Origin: Sphingomonas adhaesiva
GTDB taxonomy: Bacteria; Pseudomonadota; Alphaproteobacteria; Sphingomonadales; Sphingomonadaceae
NCBI RefSeq assembly: GCF_002374855.1
Contig: NZ_NWVC01000007.1
Span: forward strand, 124,001 to 188,000
Direction: 5' to 3'
DNA length: 64,000 nucleotides
Each line of letters starts with the position of its first letter. The stretch's first letter is position 1. Below, piece after piece: positions 1 through 8,430 of the stretch. The notes beneath the pieces were generated by a model. The model was not told the origin of the DNA and did no database searches. It saw only the letters and a list, made by a program, of their open reading frames with translations. Position numbers and translations under genes: made by a program.

Positions 1-397
1 AACGCTGCCCGTCGACCATCGCATAGGGGGTGGCCGTCTGCCCGCCGAAGCAGAGCGTGAAGTAACCCAGCGCCATCAGTAGCGCGCCGAACTTCACCGC
101 GCGCTTCGATCCCAGATACTGGTCGGCAAGGTATCCGCCGATCAGCGGCGTCAGATAGACCAAAGCGGTGAACCCGCCGTACAGACCCGTTGCGGCACGG
201 TCGCCGAACAGGAAATGCTTCGTCAGGTACAGCGTGAGCAGCGCACGCATGCCGTAGAAGCCGAACCGTTCCCACATTTCGGTGGTGAACAGCCGGGCCA
301 GCTGGCGGGGATGCCCGAACCACGTGGCCTCGCTGGCCGGATTGACGTGGCTGATATCCGGCTCGCGCGGGGTGTCCGCGGTCGGGGTTTCCACCAT
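1..397 (-). CDS. POT-family proton/peptide MFS transporter (N-terminal part)
   Basis: This is the 5' part of a gene that runs off the left edge; about 132 residues are visible from the ATG at 397. The start of the protein holds the POT/PTR signature EMWERFGFYGMRA at about residue 41, the proton-coupling ExxERFxYYG motif that follows helix 1. A second helix follows, then GGYLADQYLGSKR, the MFS loop 2-3 signature. POT proteins import di- and tripeptides across the inner membrane with protons and are usually 450-550 residues, so most of the gene lies outside. It is divergent from the nitroreductase gene across 120 bp. The family call is firm. Whether the substrate is dipeptides, tripeptides or another POT substrate cannot be told from this part. 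Confidence 0.9.
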   Translation of the reverse strand, partial: MVETPTADTPREPDISHVNPASEATWFGHPRQLARLFTTEMWERFGFYGMRALLTLYLTKHFLFGDRAATGLYGGFTALVYLTPLIGGYLADQYLGSKRAVKFGALLMALGYFTLCFGGQTATPYAMVDGQR

Positions 398-487
398 AGG
401 GAACGACGCTCCTGAACTGGTCGCGCCGCAGCGGAGGGGCGCGAAACTGATTGCAGGCGAAACTAGCGGCAAAGCGGCGGCTGTAAA

Positions 488-506
488 TATCCCGCCTGCC
501 GGGATA
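488..506. promoter_or_regulatory. inverted repeat between transporter and nitroreductase
   Basis: The half-sites TATCCCG (488-494) and CGGGATA (500-506) form a perfect 7-bp inverted repeat with a 5-bp spacer. It ends 11 bases before the nitroreductase start codon. The position in a divergent promoter region suggests an operator, but I do not recognise the regulator. A chance hairpin in GC-rich DNA is the alternative. Confidence 0.4.
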
Positions 507-517
507 GACGACCGGCC

Positions 518-1096
518 ATGTTCAACGATCTTTCCACGCCGCTGTCGCTGCTCGCCACCCGCCGGTCGGGCAAGCCGCGCGATCTGGTCGCGCCCGGTCC
601 CTCGCAGGACGAACTGGTGGCGATGATCGGCCTGGCGGGGCGCACGCCCGATCACGGAAAGCTGGCGCCGTGGCGGTTCGTGATCGTGCCCGACGACCGG
701 CGCGACGCGCTGGCCACGCTGCTGGTCGATGCCTATCGCGCCGAGCGTCCGGCGGCGAAACAGGTCGAGCTGGACGCGATGGCGCAGTTCGCGCGGCAGG
801 CGCCGGCGCTGGTCGTCGCGCTGTTTTCCCCGCGCACCGACAGCCACATTCCGATGTGGGAACAGGAATTGTCGGCAGGCGCGGCGTGCATGAACCTGCT
901 CCACGCGGTCCATGCGCACGGCTATGCCGGCGGATGGCTGACGGGGTGGCCGGCGTTTTCGGACGCGGTGCGCGACGCTTTCGGCGCGGCGCCCGAACGG
1001 ATCGCGGGGTTCATGTTCATCGGCACGCCATCGCGCGCGCTGGAGGAGCGGCCGCGTCCCGATCCGGCACGGCTATGGTCGGTGTGGCAGGGGTAG
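518..1096 (+). CDS. nitroreductase family protein (YdjA-like)
   Basis: The 192-residue product matches the short nitroreductases of the YdjA type: flavin (FMN)-dependent, dimeric cytosolic oxidoreductases using NAD(P)H. Family features are an early RRSGKPR at about residues 16-22 (FMN phosphate contact), APWRF near residue 50 and the glycine-rich GYAGGWLTGWPAF in the second half. The C-terminus (FMFIGTPSRALEERPRP) is the usual end of YdjA-type proteins. The ATG at 518 is the first in frame; the palindrome at 488-506 lies just upstream. The gene is followed 47 bp later by a GntR regulator on the same strand. The physiological substrate is unknown for most of the family. Confidence 0.88.
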   Translation: MFNDLSTPLSLLATRRSGKPRDLVAPGPSQDELVAMIGLAGRTPDHGKLAPWRFVIVPDDRRDALATLLVDAYRAERPAAKQVELDAMAQFARQAPALVVALFSPRTDSHIPMWEQELSAGAACMNLLHAVHAHGYAGGWLTGWPAFSDAVRDAFGAAPERIAGFMFIGTPSRALEERPRPDPARLWSVWQG

Positions 1097-1143
1097 CGGC
1101 ACGCGCGACTCGACTCGGGCGCCCCATAGTGTATTAGAACAGC

Positions 1144-1500
1144 ATGGCAGTTCTGAGCAGCGACGACTCCCCCGTCTATCTCCGCCTGCGCGCGACGATC
1201 GCGGCGGGGATATTGCGCGGGGATTATGGCGCGGGGGATCAACTCCCATCGGTTCGTGCGCTGGCCGCCGAGCATGGCGCCAACCCGCTGACGGTCGCGA
1301 AGGCATATCAGAGTTTCCAGGACGACGGCTATGTCGAGGTGCGGCGCGGCGTCGGCATGTTCGTGCTGGCGGGCGCGGCGGAGCGGCTGCGCGCCGCCGA
1401 GCGTGCGGATTTCGTCGCGCATCAATGGCCGCGCATCCACACCTGGATCGACCTTCTGGGGCTGGATGCGGCCGACCTGCTGGAACCCACGGCGCGCTGA
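1144..1500 (+). CDS. GntR-family regulator, YtrA subfamily
   Basis: The 118-residue protein has the N-terminal GntR winged helix (SVRALAAEHGANPLTVAKAY at about residues 37-56, recognition helix included) and then only a short two-helix tail. That layout defines the YtrA subfamily, which normally controls a neighbouring ABC exporter operon. Here no ABC transporter follows; the next gene is a lipoprotein 16 bp downstream, so the target is unclear. The ATG at 1144 has no obvious Shine-Dalgarno, and a GTGT...AACA pattern (about 1130-1142) lies directly in front of it, which could be part of the promoter or an autoregulatory site. Confidence 0.88.
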   Translation: MAVLSSDDSPVYLRLRATIAAGILRGDYGAGDQLPSVRALAAEHGANPLTVAKAYQSFQDDGYVEVRRGVGMFVLAGAAERLRAAERADFVAHQWPRIHTWIDLLGLDAADLLEPTAR

Positions 1501-1516
1501 CGCTATCCTGGCGCGG

Positions 1517-2002
1517 ATGCTCCGTCGCCTTGCTCCCGTCCTGCTTGTGGCGCTGGCCGCCTGCCAGCAGCAGACCGAACCCGTAGCGAACGTGGCCACG
1601 CCCACGCCCGCCGCAACCCCGTCACCTTCGGCCAGCCCGACCGCGCCCGAAGCGATGGCGCGCTATGTCGATCATTATCCCTATGAGGCGGTCGGCGCGA
1701 CGAGCTTCCTGGGCGATCCGTTGGTGAAGGCGGCCGTCGCCGCCGCGGTGCCGGACGAGGCGGTACGCGACGGCGTGCTAAGCAACGAGGCGGTCGCGAC
1801 GCCGATCGTGATGCGGGACGGACGGGTGCTCGCCTGGGGTTGCGAGCCGCACAATTGCGGCCCGCACAACTGGTCGATCGCGATCACGCCGGACGGCAAG
1901 CGCGCGGCGGTCTGCTATTACGATCAGGACGCCAAGGCGGCGCGCTGGTACCCCGAGGGCGCCGGGCCGAATCCCGACAGCGGCTGCCCCTCGGGCGACT
2001 GA
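1517..2002 (+). CDS. putative lipoprotein, unknown function
   Basis: The 161-residue protein starts at the ATG at 1517, chosen because it gives a clean lipoprotein signal: basic MLRR, a hydrophobic core and the lipobox LAAC with the modified Cys at about residue 15. A Pro/Thr/Ser/Ala linker (about residues 30-46) follows. The rest is a small globular domain with GCEPHNCGPHNWSIAI and a later Cys pair, possibly disulphide-linked in the periplasm. The WSIAITPDGKRAAVCYYD segment resembles small periplasmic domains with inhibitor-like folds, but I cannot assign a function. The gene ends 3 bp before the convergent acyl-CoA dehydrogenase. Confidence 0.75.
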   Translation: MLRRLAPVLLVALAACQQQTEPVANVATPTPAATPSPSASPTAPEAMARYVDHYPYEAVGATSFLGDPLVKAAVAAAVPDEAVRDGVLSNEAVATPIVMRDGRVLAWGCEPHNCGPHNWSIAITPDGKRAAVCYYDQDAKAARWYPEGAGPNPDSGCPSGD

Positions 2003-2005
2003 CCG

Positions 2006-3676
2006 TCAGAATGCGTCGGCGGGCAGTGCGTAGAGCACCGCCGCCGGCGCGTGCGCCGCGGCTTCCAGCCCGAATGCCTCGGGCAGGATCTGGTCGAGGT
2101 AGAAGGCGGCGGCGGTCGTCTTCACCGCATCCCCCGCCGCGGCGCCCGCCTGCCGCTCCATCAGCCAGCCGCAGGCGGCGACCGACAGCATCGTCAGGAA
2201 CGGATAGCTGGCCGCCTGCCGATCGTCGGCTTCGACCGTCTGGAGCCGGCGGCCGACCGCCTCGCACGCGTCGATCAACCGGACCAGCTGCGGATGGCGT
2301 GCCTCGCCGCGCATGTCGGCGATCAGATCGGCGAAGGTGCCGCCATTGGCCATCGCCAGCTTGCGGCCGACCAGATCGGCGGATTGGATGCCATTGGTGC
2401 CTTCGTAGATCGGCGTGATCCGCGCATCGCGGAAGAACTGCGCCGCGCCGGTTTCCTCGACATAGCCCATGCCGCCGTGAATCTGGATGCCGATGCTGGC
2501 GACTTCGTTGCCGAGGTCGGTGGCATGCGCCTTGGCCAGCGGGGTCATGATCTCCAGCCGCTCCTTCGCCTTGGCATCGCCCAGCCCGGCGCGATCGACC
2601 ATCCCGCAGGCGTAATAGACCAGCGCGCGCGCGGCCATCGTCTGCGCCTTCATGCGCAGCAGCATCCGGCGCACGTCGGGATGCTCGACGATCGCGGCGG
2701 GCCGTCCGTCGCGCACGCCCTGAATGCGTTCGCGGGCATAGGCGGCGGCCTTCTGCGTCGCGCCCTCGGCCACCTGCACGCCCTGCAGGCCGACGTTGAG
2801 GCGGGCGTTGTTCATCATCGTGAACATCGCACGCATCCCGCCGAATTCGGGCCCGATCAGCTCGCCGATGCAATCGTCGTGGTCGCCGAACGACAGCACG
2901 CAGGTGGGCGAGGCGTGCAGCCCCATCTTGTGTTCGATCGACACCACCCGCACGTCGTTGGGCGTGCCGTCCAGCCGCACCTTGGGGACGAGGAACAGCG
3001 AAATGCCCTTCGTCCCCTCCGGCGCGCCCGGCGTGCGCGCCAGGACGAGGTGGACGATATTGTCGGTCAGGTCGTGATCGCCGAACGAGATGTAGATCTT
3101 CGTCCCCTTGATCGCGAAGGTGCCGTCGCCGCGCGGGGTGGCGGTGGTGCGCAGCGCGCCGACGTCGCTGCCCGCCTGCGGCTCGGTCAGGTTCATCGTG
3201 CCGGACCATTCGCCGGTCGCCAGCCGCGGCAGATAGGTCGCCTGCTGTTCGGGGGTGCCGTGGTGCTGCAACGCCTCGATCGCGCCCACCGACAGGATCG
3301 GGGCGAGCGCGAAGCCCATGTTGGCGGTGCCCAGCGTTTCCAGCACCGCGGCCTGCACCACGAACGGCAGCCCCTGTCCGCCGAATTCCTCCGGCACGCC
3401 GATCGTCCCCCAGCCGCCCTCGACATAGGCGCGATAGGCGGCGGGATATCCATCCGGCATGACCACGCCATCGGGGGTCCATTTCGCGCCGACGGTATCG
3501 CCCGTGCGCGCCAGCGGCGCCCATTCGCCTTCCGCGAACTGCGCGATCCCTTCCAGTACCGCGTCGATCACGTCCGGGGTGGCGGCGGCGAAGCGATCGG
3601 TCGCGGCCAGCTCATTCAGGTGAACAACATGATCGAGGACGAAACGCTGGTCGGCGACGGGGGCGGTGAAGGTCAT
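2006..3676 (-). CDS. acyl-CoA dehydrogenase (DmdC-like long form)
   Basis: The 556-residue flavoenzyme has the long acyl-CoA dehydrogenase architecture with an N-terminal extension and an extra C-terminal domain, as in DmdC-type 3-methylmercaptopropionyl-CoA dehydrogenases. Visible are GTIGVPEEFGGQGLP (about 92-106), the FAD-binding MNLTEPQAGSDVGALRT stretch (about 161-177), IKGTKIYIS, and the C-terminal helical part with GIQIHGGMGYVEE and YEGTNGIQ. It oxidises an acyl-CoA to the 2-enoyl-CoA and passes electrons to ETF; the chain specificity is not readable. Its ATG at 3676 is divergent from the Sua5-type gene with 37 bp between. Confidence 0.9.
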   Translation of the reverse strand: MTFTAPVADQRFVLDHVVHLNELAATDRFAAATPDVIDAVLEGIAQFAEGEWAPLARTGDTVGAKWTPDGVVMPDGYPAAYRAYVEGGWGTIGVPEEFGGQGLPFVVQAAVLETLGTANMGFALAPILSVGAIEALQHHGTPEQQATYLPRLATGEWSGTMNLTEPQAGSDVGALRTTATPRGDGTFAIKGTKIYISFGDHDLTDNIVHLVLARTPGAPEGTKGISLFLVPKVRLDGTPNDVRVVSIEHKMGLHASPTCVLSFGDHDDCIGELIGPEFGGMRAMFTMMNNARLNVGLQGVQVAEGATQKAAAYARERIQGVRDGRPAAIVEHPDVRRMLLRMKAQTMAARALVYYACGMVDRAGLGDAKAKERLEIMTPLAKAHATDLGNEVASIGIQIHGGMGYVEETGAAQFFRDARITPIYEGTNGIQSADLVGRKLAMANGGTFADLIADMRGEARHPQLVRLIDACEAVGRRLQTVEADDRQAASYPFLTMLSVAACGWLMERQAGAAAGDAVKTTAAAFYLDQILPEAFGLEAAAHAPAAVLYALPADAF

Positions 3677-3713
3677 TTCGGTCTCCTGGCTGGCGACGCT
3701 ATACCGTCCGGCG

Positions 3714-4640
3714 ATGACCGCTCAACACCCTCTCATCCGACGCTACGGCATGGCCGCCATCCAAGAGGCGGCGGCGCTGATTCGGGCCGGCGGTATCGTC
3801 GCGATCCCGACCGAGACGGTCTATGGCCTGGCCGCCGACGCGCGCGATTCGGCGGCGGTGGCGCGCATCTATGCCGCCAAGGGGCGACCGTCGTTCAATC
3901 CGCTGATCGTCCACGTGCCCGATGCGGCGGCGGCGGAACGGATCGCGGTGTTCGACGCGGACGCCCGCGTGCTGGCCGCCGCCTTCTGGCCCGGCCCGCT
4001 GACGCTGGTGCTGCCGATCCGCGCGGATGCGGGCATCGCGTCGCTGGTCACCGCCGGGCTGGACACGGTGGCGATCCGCGTGCCCGCGCACCGCGCGATG
4101 CAGGCGCTGCTGGCGGCCAGCGAAGCGCCGCTCGCCGCGCCGTCCGCCAACGCCAGCAACGCGATCAGCCCGACGCACGCGGCGCATGTCGCGGCCAGCC
4201 TGGGGGCGAACGTGCCGCTGATCGTCGATGACGGCGCGACGACCGCAGGGGTCGAATCGACGATCGTGGCGGGGCGCACGATCCTTCGCCACGGTCCGGT
4301 CACGGCGGAGATGCTGGGCGAGGTGCTGCCGGTGGCATCCGGGGCCACCGCGCATGTCAGCGCGCCGGGGCAGCTGGCAACGCACTACGCCCCGCGCAAG
4401 CCGCTGCGCCTCGATGCCGTCGCAGCGGGGCACGACGAATGGCTGATCGGGTTCGGCGCGATAACCGGCGACGATATGCTGTCGTCCTCGGGGGACGTGG
4501 TGGAGGCCGCCGCGCGGCTGTTCGACGCGCTTCACCGCGCCGATGCCAGCAGCCGATCGCGGATCGCGGTGGCGCCGGTGCCCGAAAAGGGCATCGGCGC
4601 CGCGATCAACGACCGGTTGCGCCGCGCCGCGACCCGCTGA
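3714..4640 (+). CDS. L-threonylcarbamoyladenylate synthase (Sua5/TsaC type)
   Basis: The enzyme makes threonylcarbamoyl-AMP from threonine, bicarbonate and ATP, the first step of the universal t6A37 tRNA modification. The YrdC core is clear: GGIVAIPTETVYGLAADA (about 25-42), AKGRPSFNPLIVHV and LAAPSANASNAISPTHA. The 308-residue length and the LATHYAPRKPLRL segment show the C-terminal Sua5 domain, so this is the long Sua5 form. I chose the ATG at 3714 over one at 3666, because the earlier start would run into the divergent acyl-CoA dehydrogenase start; an ATG at 3750 is also possible. The gene ends 4 bp before convergent msrA. Confidence 0.93.
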   Translation: MTAQHPLIRRYGMAAIQEAAALIRAGGIVAIPTETVYGLAADARDSAAVARIYAAKGRPSFNPLIVHVPDAAAAERIAVFDADARVLAAAFWPGPLTLVLPIRADAGIASLVTAGLDTVAIRVPAHRAMQALLAASEAPLAAPSANASNAISPTHAAHVAASLGANVPLIVDDGATTAGVESTIVAGRTILRHGPVTAEMLGEVLPVASGATAHVSAPGQLATHYAPRKPLRLDAVAAGHDEWLIGFGAITGDDMLSSSGDVVEAAARLFDALHRADASSRSRIAVAPVPEKGIGAAINDRLRRAATR

Positions 4641-4644
4641 CCCG

Positions 4645-5184
4645 TCAGGCGGTGACGGCGCGGCTGCGCGCGGCGAAGCTCTTGCGCAGCTTCTGCAGCT
4701 TGGGCGGGATCACCGCCAGGCAATAGGGATTGCGCTGCCCTTCGCCTTCCCAATAATCCTGGTGATAGCCCTCTGCCGGATACCATTCGGCCATCGGTTC
4801 GATCGTGGTGACGATCGGCTTGGGCCAGTCGTCCTGCGCGCGCGCGATCGCCTGGTTCGCCTGCTCCTCCTGCATCACCGTCGCGGGGAAGATCGCCGAA
4901 CGATATTGCGTGCCCACGTCGTTGCCCTGACGGTTGAGCTGCGTCGGATCGTGCGTCGCGAAGAAGATGTCGAGGAGGTCGGCATAGCTGACCTGTGCGG
5001 GGTCGAAGCCGACGCGGATCGCCTCGGCATGGCCGGTGTCGCCGCCGCATACCTGCTTGTAGGTCGGGTTGGGTACGTGGCCGCCGATATAGCCGCTTTC
5101 GACGCTTTCCACGCCGATCACGTCTTTGAACACCGCCTCCGTGCACCAGAAGCAGCCGCCGGCCAGCGTCGCATATTCGGTCAT
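4645..5184 (-). CDS. msrA: peptide methionine sulfoxide reductase MsrA
   Basis: The 179-residue protein reduces methionine-S-sulfoxide in proteins and free methionine. The catalytic motif [11 protein letters not shown] places the active Cys at residue 11, with a further Cys at 14. Other family marks are GYIGG near residue 34, [12 protein letters not shown] and [11 protein letters not shown], and AEGYHQDYW toward the C-terminus. I start at the ATG at 5184 because it has AGGAGA about 8 bases upstream; an ATG 24 bases further out has no such site. It is divergent from galE (65 bp between) and convergent with the Sua5-type gene. Confidence 0.96.
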   Translation of the reverse strand: MTEYATLAGGCFWCTEAVFKDVIGVESVESGYIGGHVPNPTYKQVCGGDTGHAEAIRVGFDPAQVSYADLLDIFFATHDPTQLNRQGNDVGTQYRSAIFPATVMQEEQANQAIARAQDDWPKPIVTTIEPMAEWYPAEGYHQDYWEGEGQRNPYCLAVIPPKLQKLRKSFAARSRAVTA

Positions 5185-5249
5185 TTCCGGGTCTCCTTTG
5201 CCTATCATGTAGGAACGCGCTACCGCCGCGGCAAAGGGAGTGCGCGGCG

Positions 5250-6245
5250 ATGATCGACGGCAAGGTGATGGTGACGGGCGGTGGCGGCTATATCGGCAGC
5301 CATGCCGTGCTGGCGCTGCTGGACGCCGGCTATCGTGTCGTGGTGGTCGACAATCTGGTCACCGGCTTCGCCTGGGCGGTCGATCCGCGCGCGACGCTGG
5401 TGGAAATGGCGGTGGAGGACCCGTCGATCCGCGATGTGATGGCCGAACATCGCGTGCGCGCGGTGATGCATTTCGCCGGATCGGTGGTGGTGCCCGAATC
5501 GGTCGTCGATCCGCTCAAATATTATCGCAACAACACCGCCGCGACGCGCACGCTGATCGAAAGCGCGGTGGCGGCGGGCGTGCCGCATTTCATCTTCTCC
5601 TCCACCGCGGCCACCTACGGCACGCCGGACAAGGTGCCGGTGGCGGAGGGCGATCCGACCCGCCCGATCAACCCCTATGGCATGTCGAAGCTGATGACCG
5701 AGGCGATGCTGCGCGACGTCGCGGCGGCGCATCCGCTGAACTATGCCTGCCTGCGCTATTTCAACGTCGCCGGCGCCGATCCGCAGGGCCGCAGCGGCCA
5801 GTCGACGGTGGGGGCCACGCACCTCATCAAGATCGCGGTGGAGGCGGCGACCGGCAAGCGCGCGGCGGTATCGGTGTTCGGCACCGATTTTCCCACCCGC
5901 GATGGCACCGGCGTGCGAGACTATATCCACGTCAGCGACCTGGCGGAGGCGCATGTCGCGGCGCTGAAGCTGCTGGTCGAGCGGCCGGGCGACAGCCACA
6001 TCCTCAACGCCGGCTATGGCCGCGGCTTTTCGGTGCTGGAGGTGCTCGACGCGGTCGACCGGGTCACCAACCTTTCGATCGAACGCCGGCTGGAGGGGCG
6101 CCGCGCGGGCGACCCGGCCGAGCTGGTGGCGGACAATAGCGCGATCCTGCGCACGCTCGACTGGACGCCGCGGCGGGACGACCTGGACGGGATCGTGCGC
6201 GACGCGCTGGCGTGGGAACGCGCGCTGGCGGAGCGCGGCCGGTGA
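5250..6245 (+). CDS. galE: UDP-glucose 4-epimerase
   Basis: GalE interconverts UDP-glucose and UDP-galactose with bound NAD, supplying galactose units for surface polysaccharides. The 331-residue protein is a short-chain dehydrogenase: Rossmann motif GGGGYIGSH (10-18), the catalytic triad Ser118 (in FSSTAATYG), Tyr143 and Lys147 (NPYGMSK), and the substrate-binding [22 protein letters not shown] and [11 protein letters not shown] are typical of the C-terminal half. The ATG at 5250 follows AAGGGAG. The stop overlaps the GTG of the downstream CitE-like gene as GTGA, so the two are likely translationally coupled. Confidence 0.95.
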   Translation: MIDGKVMVTGGGGYIGSHAVLALLDAGYRVVVVDNLVTGFAWAVDPRATLVEMAVEDPSIRDVMAEHRVRAVMHFAGSVVVPESVVDPLKYYRNNTAATRTLIESAVAAGVPHFIFSSTAATYGTPDKVPVAEGDPTRPINPYGMSKLMTEAMLRDVAAAHPLNYACLRYFNVAGADPQGRSGQSTVGATHLIKIAVEAATGKRAAVSVFGTDFPTRDGTGVRDYIHVSDLAEAHVAALKLLVERPGDSHILNAGYGRGFSVLEVLDAVDRVTNLSIERRLEGRRAGDPAELVADNSAILRTLDWTPRRDDLDGIVRDALAWERALAERGR

Positions 6246-7078
6246 GGCTGCGATCGCTGCTGTTCGTACCCGGTGACCGGCCGGAGCGGATGGAAAAAGC
6301 GCTGGGGCTGGGTGCCGACGCGCTGATCCTGGACCTGGAGGATGCGGTCGCGGCCCCCGCCAAGGTCGCGGCGCGCGCGGCGGTGCGCGCGTTGCTCGAT
6401 GCGCGGGCCGGCAGCAGCGGGCCGGCGCTGTTCGTACGCGTCAATCCGCTCGATTCGGCGTTCGTCGCCGAGGACGTGGCGGCGATCGCCGGGAGCGGAA
6501 TGACGGGCGTCGTCCTGCCCAAGGCGGAGGGGCGCGGGTCCGTGGCGACGCTGCGCGCGATGCTGCCCGGCGACTATCGCATCCTGCCGATCGCCAGCGA
6601 AACCGCGCGTGCGGTGTTCACGCTGGGCGATTATGATGGCGAAGGTCTGGCGGGGCTGACCTGGGGGGCGGAGGATCTGCCCGCGGCGATCGGCGCGGCG
6701 ACCGCGCGCGAGGCGGATGGCAGCTATACCGATCCCTATCGCGTCGTGCGTGCGCTGACGCTGTTCGGCGCGCATGCCGCGGGCGTGCCGGCGATCGAGA
6801 CCGTCTATCCTGATTTCCGCGATCTTGACGGGTTGGCGGACTATGCCGCGCGCGGGCGGCGCGACGGCTTCACGGGCATGATGGCGATCCACCCGGCGCA
6901 GGTGCCGGTCATCAACGCGGCATTCTCTCCGTCCGAACGGGAGATCGACCACGCGCGGCGGATCGTGGCGCTGTTCGATGCGAACCCCGGGGCGGGCGCG
7001 CTGCAGATGGACGGGCGGATGGTGGACGCCCCGCACCTGAAGGCGGCGCGACGGTTACTGGCCGCGGCGGGCGAATAA
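6242..7078 (+). CDS. HpcH/HpaI aldolase family CoA-ester lyase (CitE-like)
   Basis: The 278-residue protein is a CitE/malyl-CoA lyase-type TIM-barrel enzyme that cleaves or hydrolyses beta-hydroxyacyl-CoA esters with Mg2+. RSLLFVPGDRPERMEKA at the start, GADALILDLEDAVA (metal and substrate contacts), LFVRVNPL, the catalytic-loop VVLPKAEG, and TWGAEDLPAAIGA all fit. GFTGMMAIHPAQVPVIN is the conserved C-terminal motif. I take the GTG at 6242 that overlaps the galE stop; an ATG 30 bases earlier lies inside galE. Malyl-CoA, methylmalyl-CoA and citramalyl-CoA are all possible substrates; the class cannot be split by eye. The 3' end overlaps the convergent PAP2 gene by 24 bp. Confidence 0.88.
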   Translation: MRLRSLLFVPGDRPERMEKALGLGADALILDLEDAVAAPAKVAARAAVRALLDARAGSSGPALFVRVNPLDSAFVAEDVAAIAGSGMTGVVLPKAEGRGSVATLRAMLPGDYRILPIASETARAVFTLGDYDGEGLAGLTWGAEDLPAAIGAATAREADGSYTDPYRVVRALTLFGAHAAGVPAIETVYPDFRDLDGLADYAARGRRDGFTGMMAIHPAQVPVINAAFSPSEREIDHARRIVALFDANPGAGALQMDGRMVDAPHLKAARRLLAAAGE

Positions 7079-7783
7079 GGCGCGGCGCCACCACGCGCCG
7101 ATCCACCACCACAGCGTCGCCCAGGCCGTCCCCGCGCACCAGCCGGCCAGCACGTCGGACGGCCAATGGACGCCCAGATAGACGCGACTGATCCCGATGA
7201 TCCCGACCAGCAGCACCGCCACCACGATCGTGTAGCTGCGCGCGGCGCGGCTGCGTTCGACCTGCGCGACCAGCCCGGCGAGCGTCAGATAGACGACCGC
7301 GCTGTTCGTGGCATGGCCGCTGGGGAAGCTCAGTCCGCTGACCTGGACCAAATGGTCTACCAGTTCGGGACGCGGGCGACCCACCCAATGCTTCGCCATT
7401 CCCGACACGATAGAGCCGGCGATCGTGGCGGCGGCGACCAGCGCGGCGGTCAGCCACAGCCGGCGGACCAGCAGAAGCCCGATCGCGGCCGCCGTCACCG
7501 TCGTCAGCACCGTCACGCCGCCCAGCGCGGTCAGGTCGACCATCGCCTGGCGCAGCCAGGCGGGACCGATCGGCTGTGCGGGATCGTCGGCGCGGCGCAG
7601 CGCCAGCATGATCGCGCGATCCCAGGCGAACGGAACCCGATCGATCACGAGGAAGGCGAGCAGCAGCACCGCCAGCAGCCCGCCGATCGCCATCGCCGCC
7701 CATAACGCGCGGGGCGCCGGGGGCGCCTGCTCCGGCTCGCGGTCGGGGAACAGGGGCTGCGGATCGGTCGCGTGGGAAGGCAT
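7055..7783 (-). CDS. PAP2-family membrane phosphatase
   Basis: The 242-residue integral membrane protein carries the three acid-phosphatase motifs of the PAP2 superfamily: KHWVGRPRPE, SFPSGHATNS and RVYLGVHWPSDVLAGW, in the correct order. The His residues of motifs 2 and 3 are the catalytic pair. About six hydrophobic segments are visible. Such proteins remove phosphate from phosphatidate, phosphatidylglycerophosphate or undecaprenyl diphosphate at the outer face of the inner membrane; which one is not shown here. The start ATG at 7783 lies 41 bp downstream of the tRNA-Lys 3' end on the same strand. Confidence 0.93.
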   Translation of the reverse strand: MPSHATDPQPLFPDREPEQAPPAPRALWAAMAIGGLLAVLLLAFLVIDRVPFAWDRAIMLALRRADDPAQPIGPAWLRQAMVDLTALGGVTVLTTVTAAAIGLLLVRRLWLTAALVAAATIAGSIVSGMAKHWVGRPRPELVDHLVQVSGLSFPSGHATNSAVVYLTLAGLVAQVERSRAARSYTIVVAVLLVGIIGISRVYLGVHWPSDVLAGWCAGTAWATLWWWIGAWWRRALFARRGQ

Positions 7784-7823
7784 GATGGTGCCAACCCTCT
7801 TTCCGGCCGTCCGATCCCCCGCG

Positions 7824-7899
7824 TGGTGGGTCCGCCGGGGCTCGAACCCGGGACCTCTCGATTAAAAGTCGCTTGCTCTACCGACTGAGCTACGGACCC
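7824..7899 (-). tRNA. tRNA-Lys (anticodon TTT)
   Basis: On the minus strand the 76 nt fold as a tRNA: acceptor arms GGGTCCG and CGGACCC pair fully, the D arm is GCTC/GAGC, the T arm is CCGGG/CCCGG around TTCGAGC, and the 3' CCA is encoded. The anticodon loop is CTTTTAA, giving TTT (Lys). The two outermost pairs of the anticodon stem are A-G and G-A rather than Watson-Crick, leaving three good pairs next to the loop. The rest is regular, so I treat it as functional. Confidence 0.93.
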
Positions 7900-7909
7900 T
7901 CACGCAGGG

Positions 7910-8407
7910 TTAGCGGCGGGCGTTAGGGACGGCGCGCGCGCGGGTCAACCGGGCATGAAGCTGGCGGACCGTGCGCGCGCTGCGCGGATCGCGCCAGCGC
8001 GGGGCGATCGCCGCCATGGGGCGCAGCACGAAATCACGCGCCTGGAACGCGGTGTGCGGGATCGTCAGCGTCGGTGACCGCCACGTGCCGCCGGACCACA
8101 GGATGATGTCGAGGTCGATCACCCGTTCCCCCCAGCGCCGCCCGCGCCGCCGACCGAAATCGCGCTCGATCGCCTTCAGTCGCGTGAGCAGCGTTGGGGG
8201 CGCTTCGTCGCTGCGGATCAGCACCGCGGCATTGGCGAAGGTCCGCGTCGACGGGCCAAGCGGCGCGCTGGCGACGATCGGGGAGGCCTCACCGCGCAGC
8301 AGCGCGAGCGCCGCGGCCACCTCGGCGCGGGGTGGGCCGTGCCGGCCGCGCCGGTTGGAGCCGATCGCCACGACATAGGTTGAGGGATGGGACGTTGAGT
8401 GCCGCAC
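7910..8407 (-). CDS. folK: HPPK, dihydropteridine pyrophosphokinase
   Basis: FolK transfers pyrophosphate from ATP to 6-hydroxymethyl-7,8-dihydropterin in folate synthesis. The protein has the N-terminal YVVAIGSNRRGRHGPPR, the central FANAAVLIRSD (normally F-N-V/A-A...), the arginine-rich loop RDFGRRRGRRWGERVIDLDII, of which the last part (RVIDLDI) binds the two Mg2+ ions, and IPHTAFQARDFVLRPMAAIAP. No in-frame ATG exists. I choose the GTG at 8407 (165 residues); another GTG at 8443 would overlap the divergent uracil-DNA glycosylase start by 13 bp. The gene stands apart from other folate genes. Confidence 0.92.
   Translation of the reverse strand: MRHSTSHPSTYVVAIGSNRRGRHGPPRAEVAAALALLRGEASPIVASAPLGPSTRTFANAAVLIRSDEAPPTLLTRLKAIERDFGRRRGRRWGERVIDLDIILWSGGTWRSPTLTIPHTAFQARDFVLRPMAAIAPRWRDPRSARTVRQLHARLTRARAVPNARR
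7920..7948 (-). promoter_or_regulatory. probable promoter of tRNA-Lys
   Basis: On the minus strand TTGACC (7948-7943) and TAACGC (7925-7920) are 17 bp apart, with the tRNA 5' end 20 bases further on. The -35 is near consensus, the -10 is weak. The site lies inside the 3' end of folK. Confidence 0.5.
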
Positions 8408-8430
8408 CCGTTCGCGCCTAACGAAAGACG

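Noticed and set aside
2051-4231. Open frame of 726 codons on the plus strand
   Set aside because: Runs antisense to the acyl-CoA dehydrogenase and then out of frame through the Sua5-type gene.
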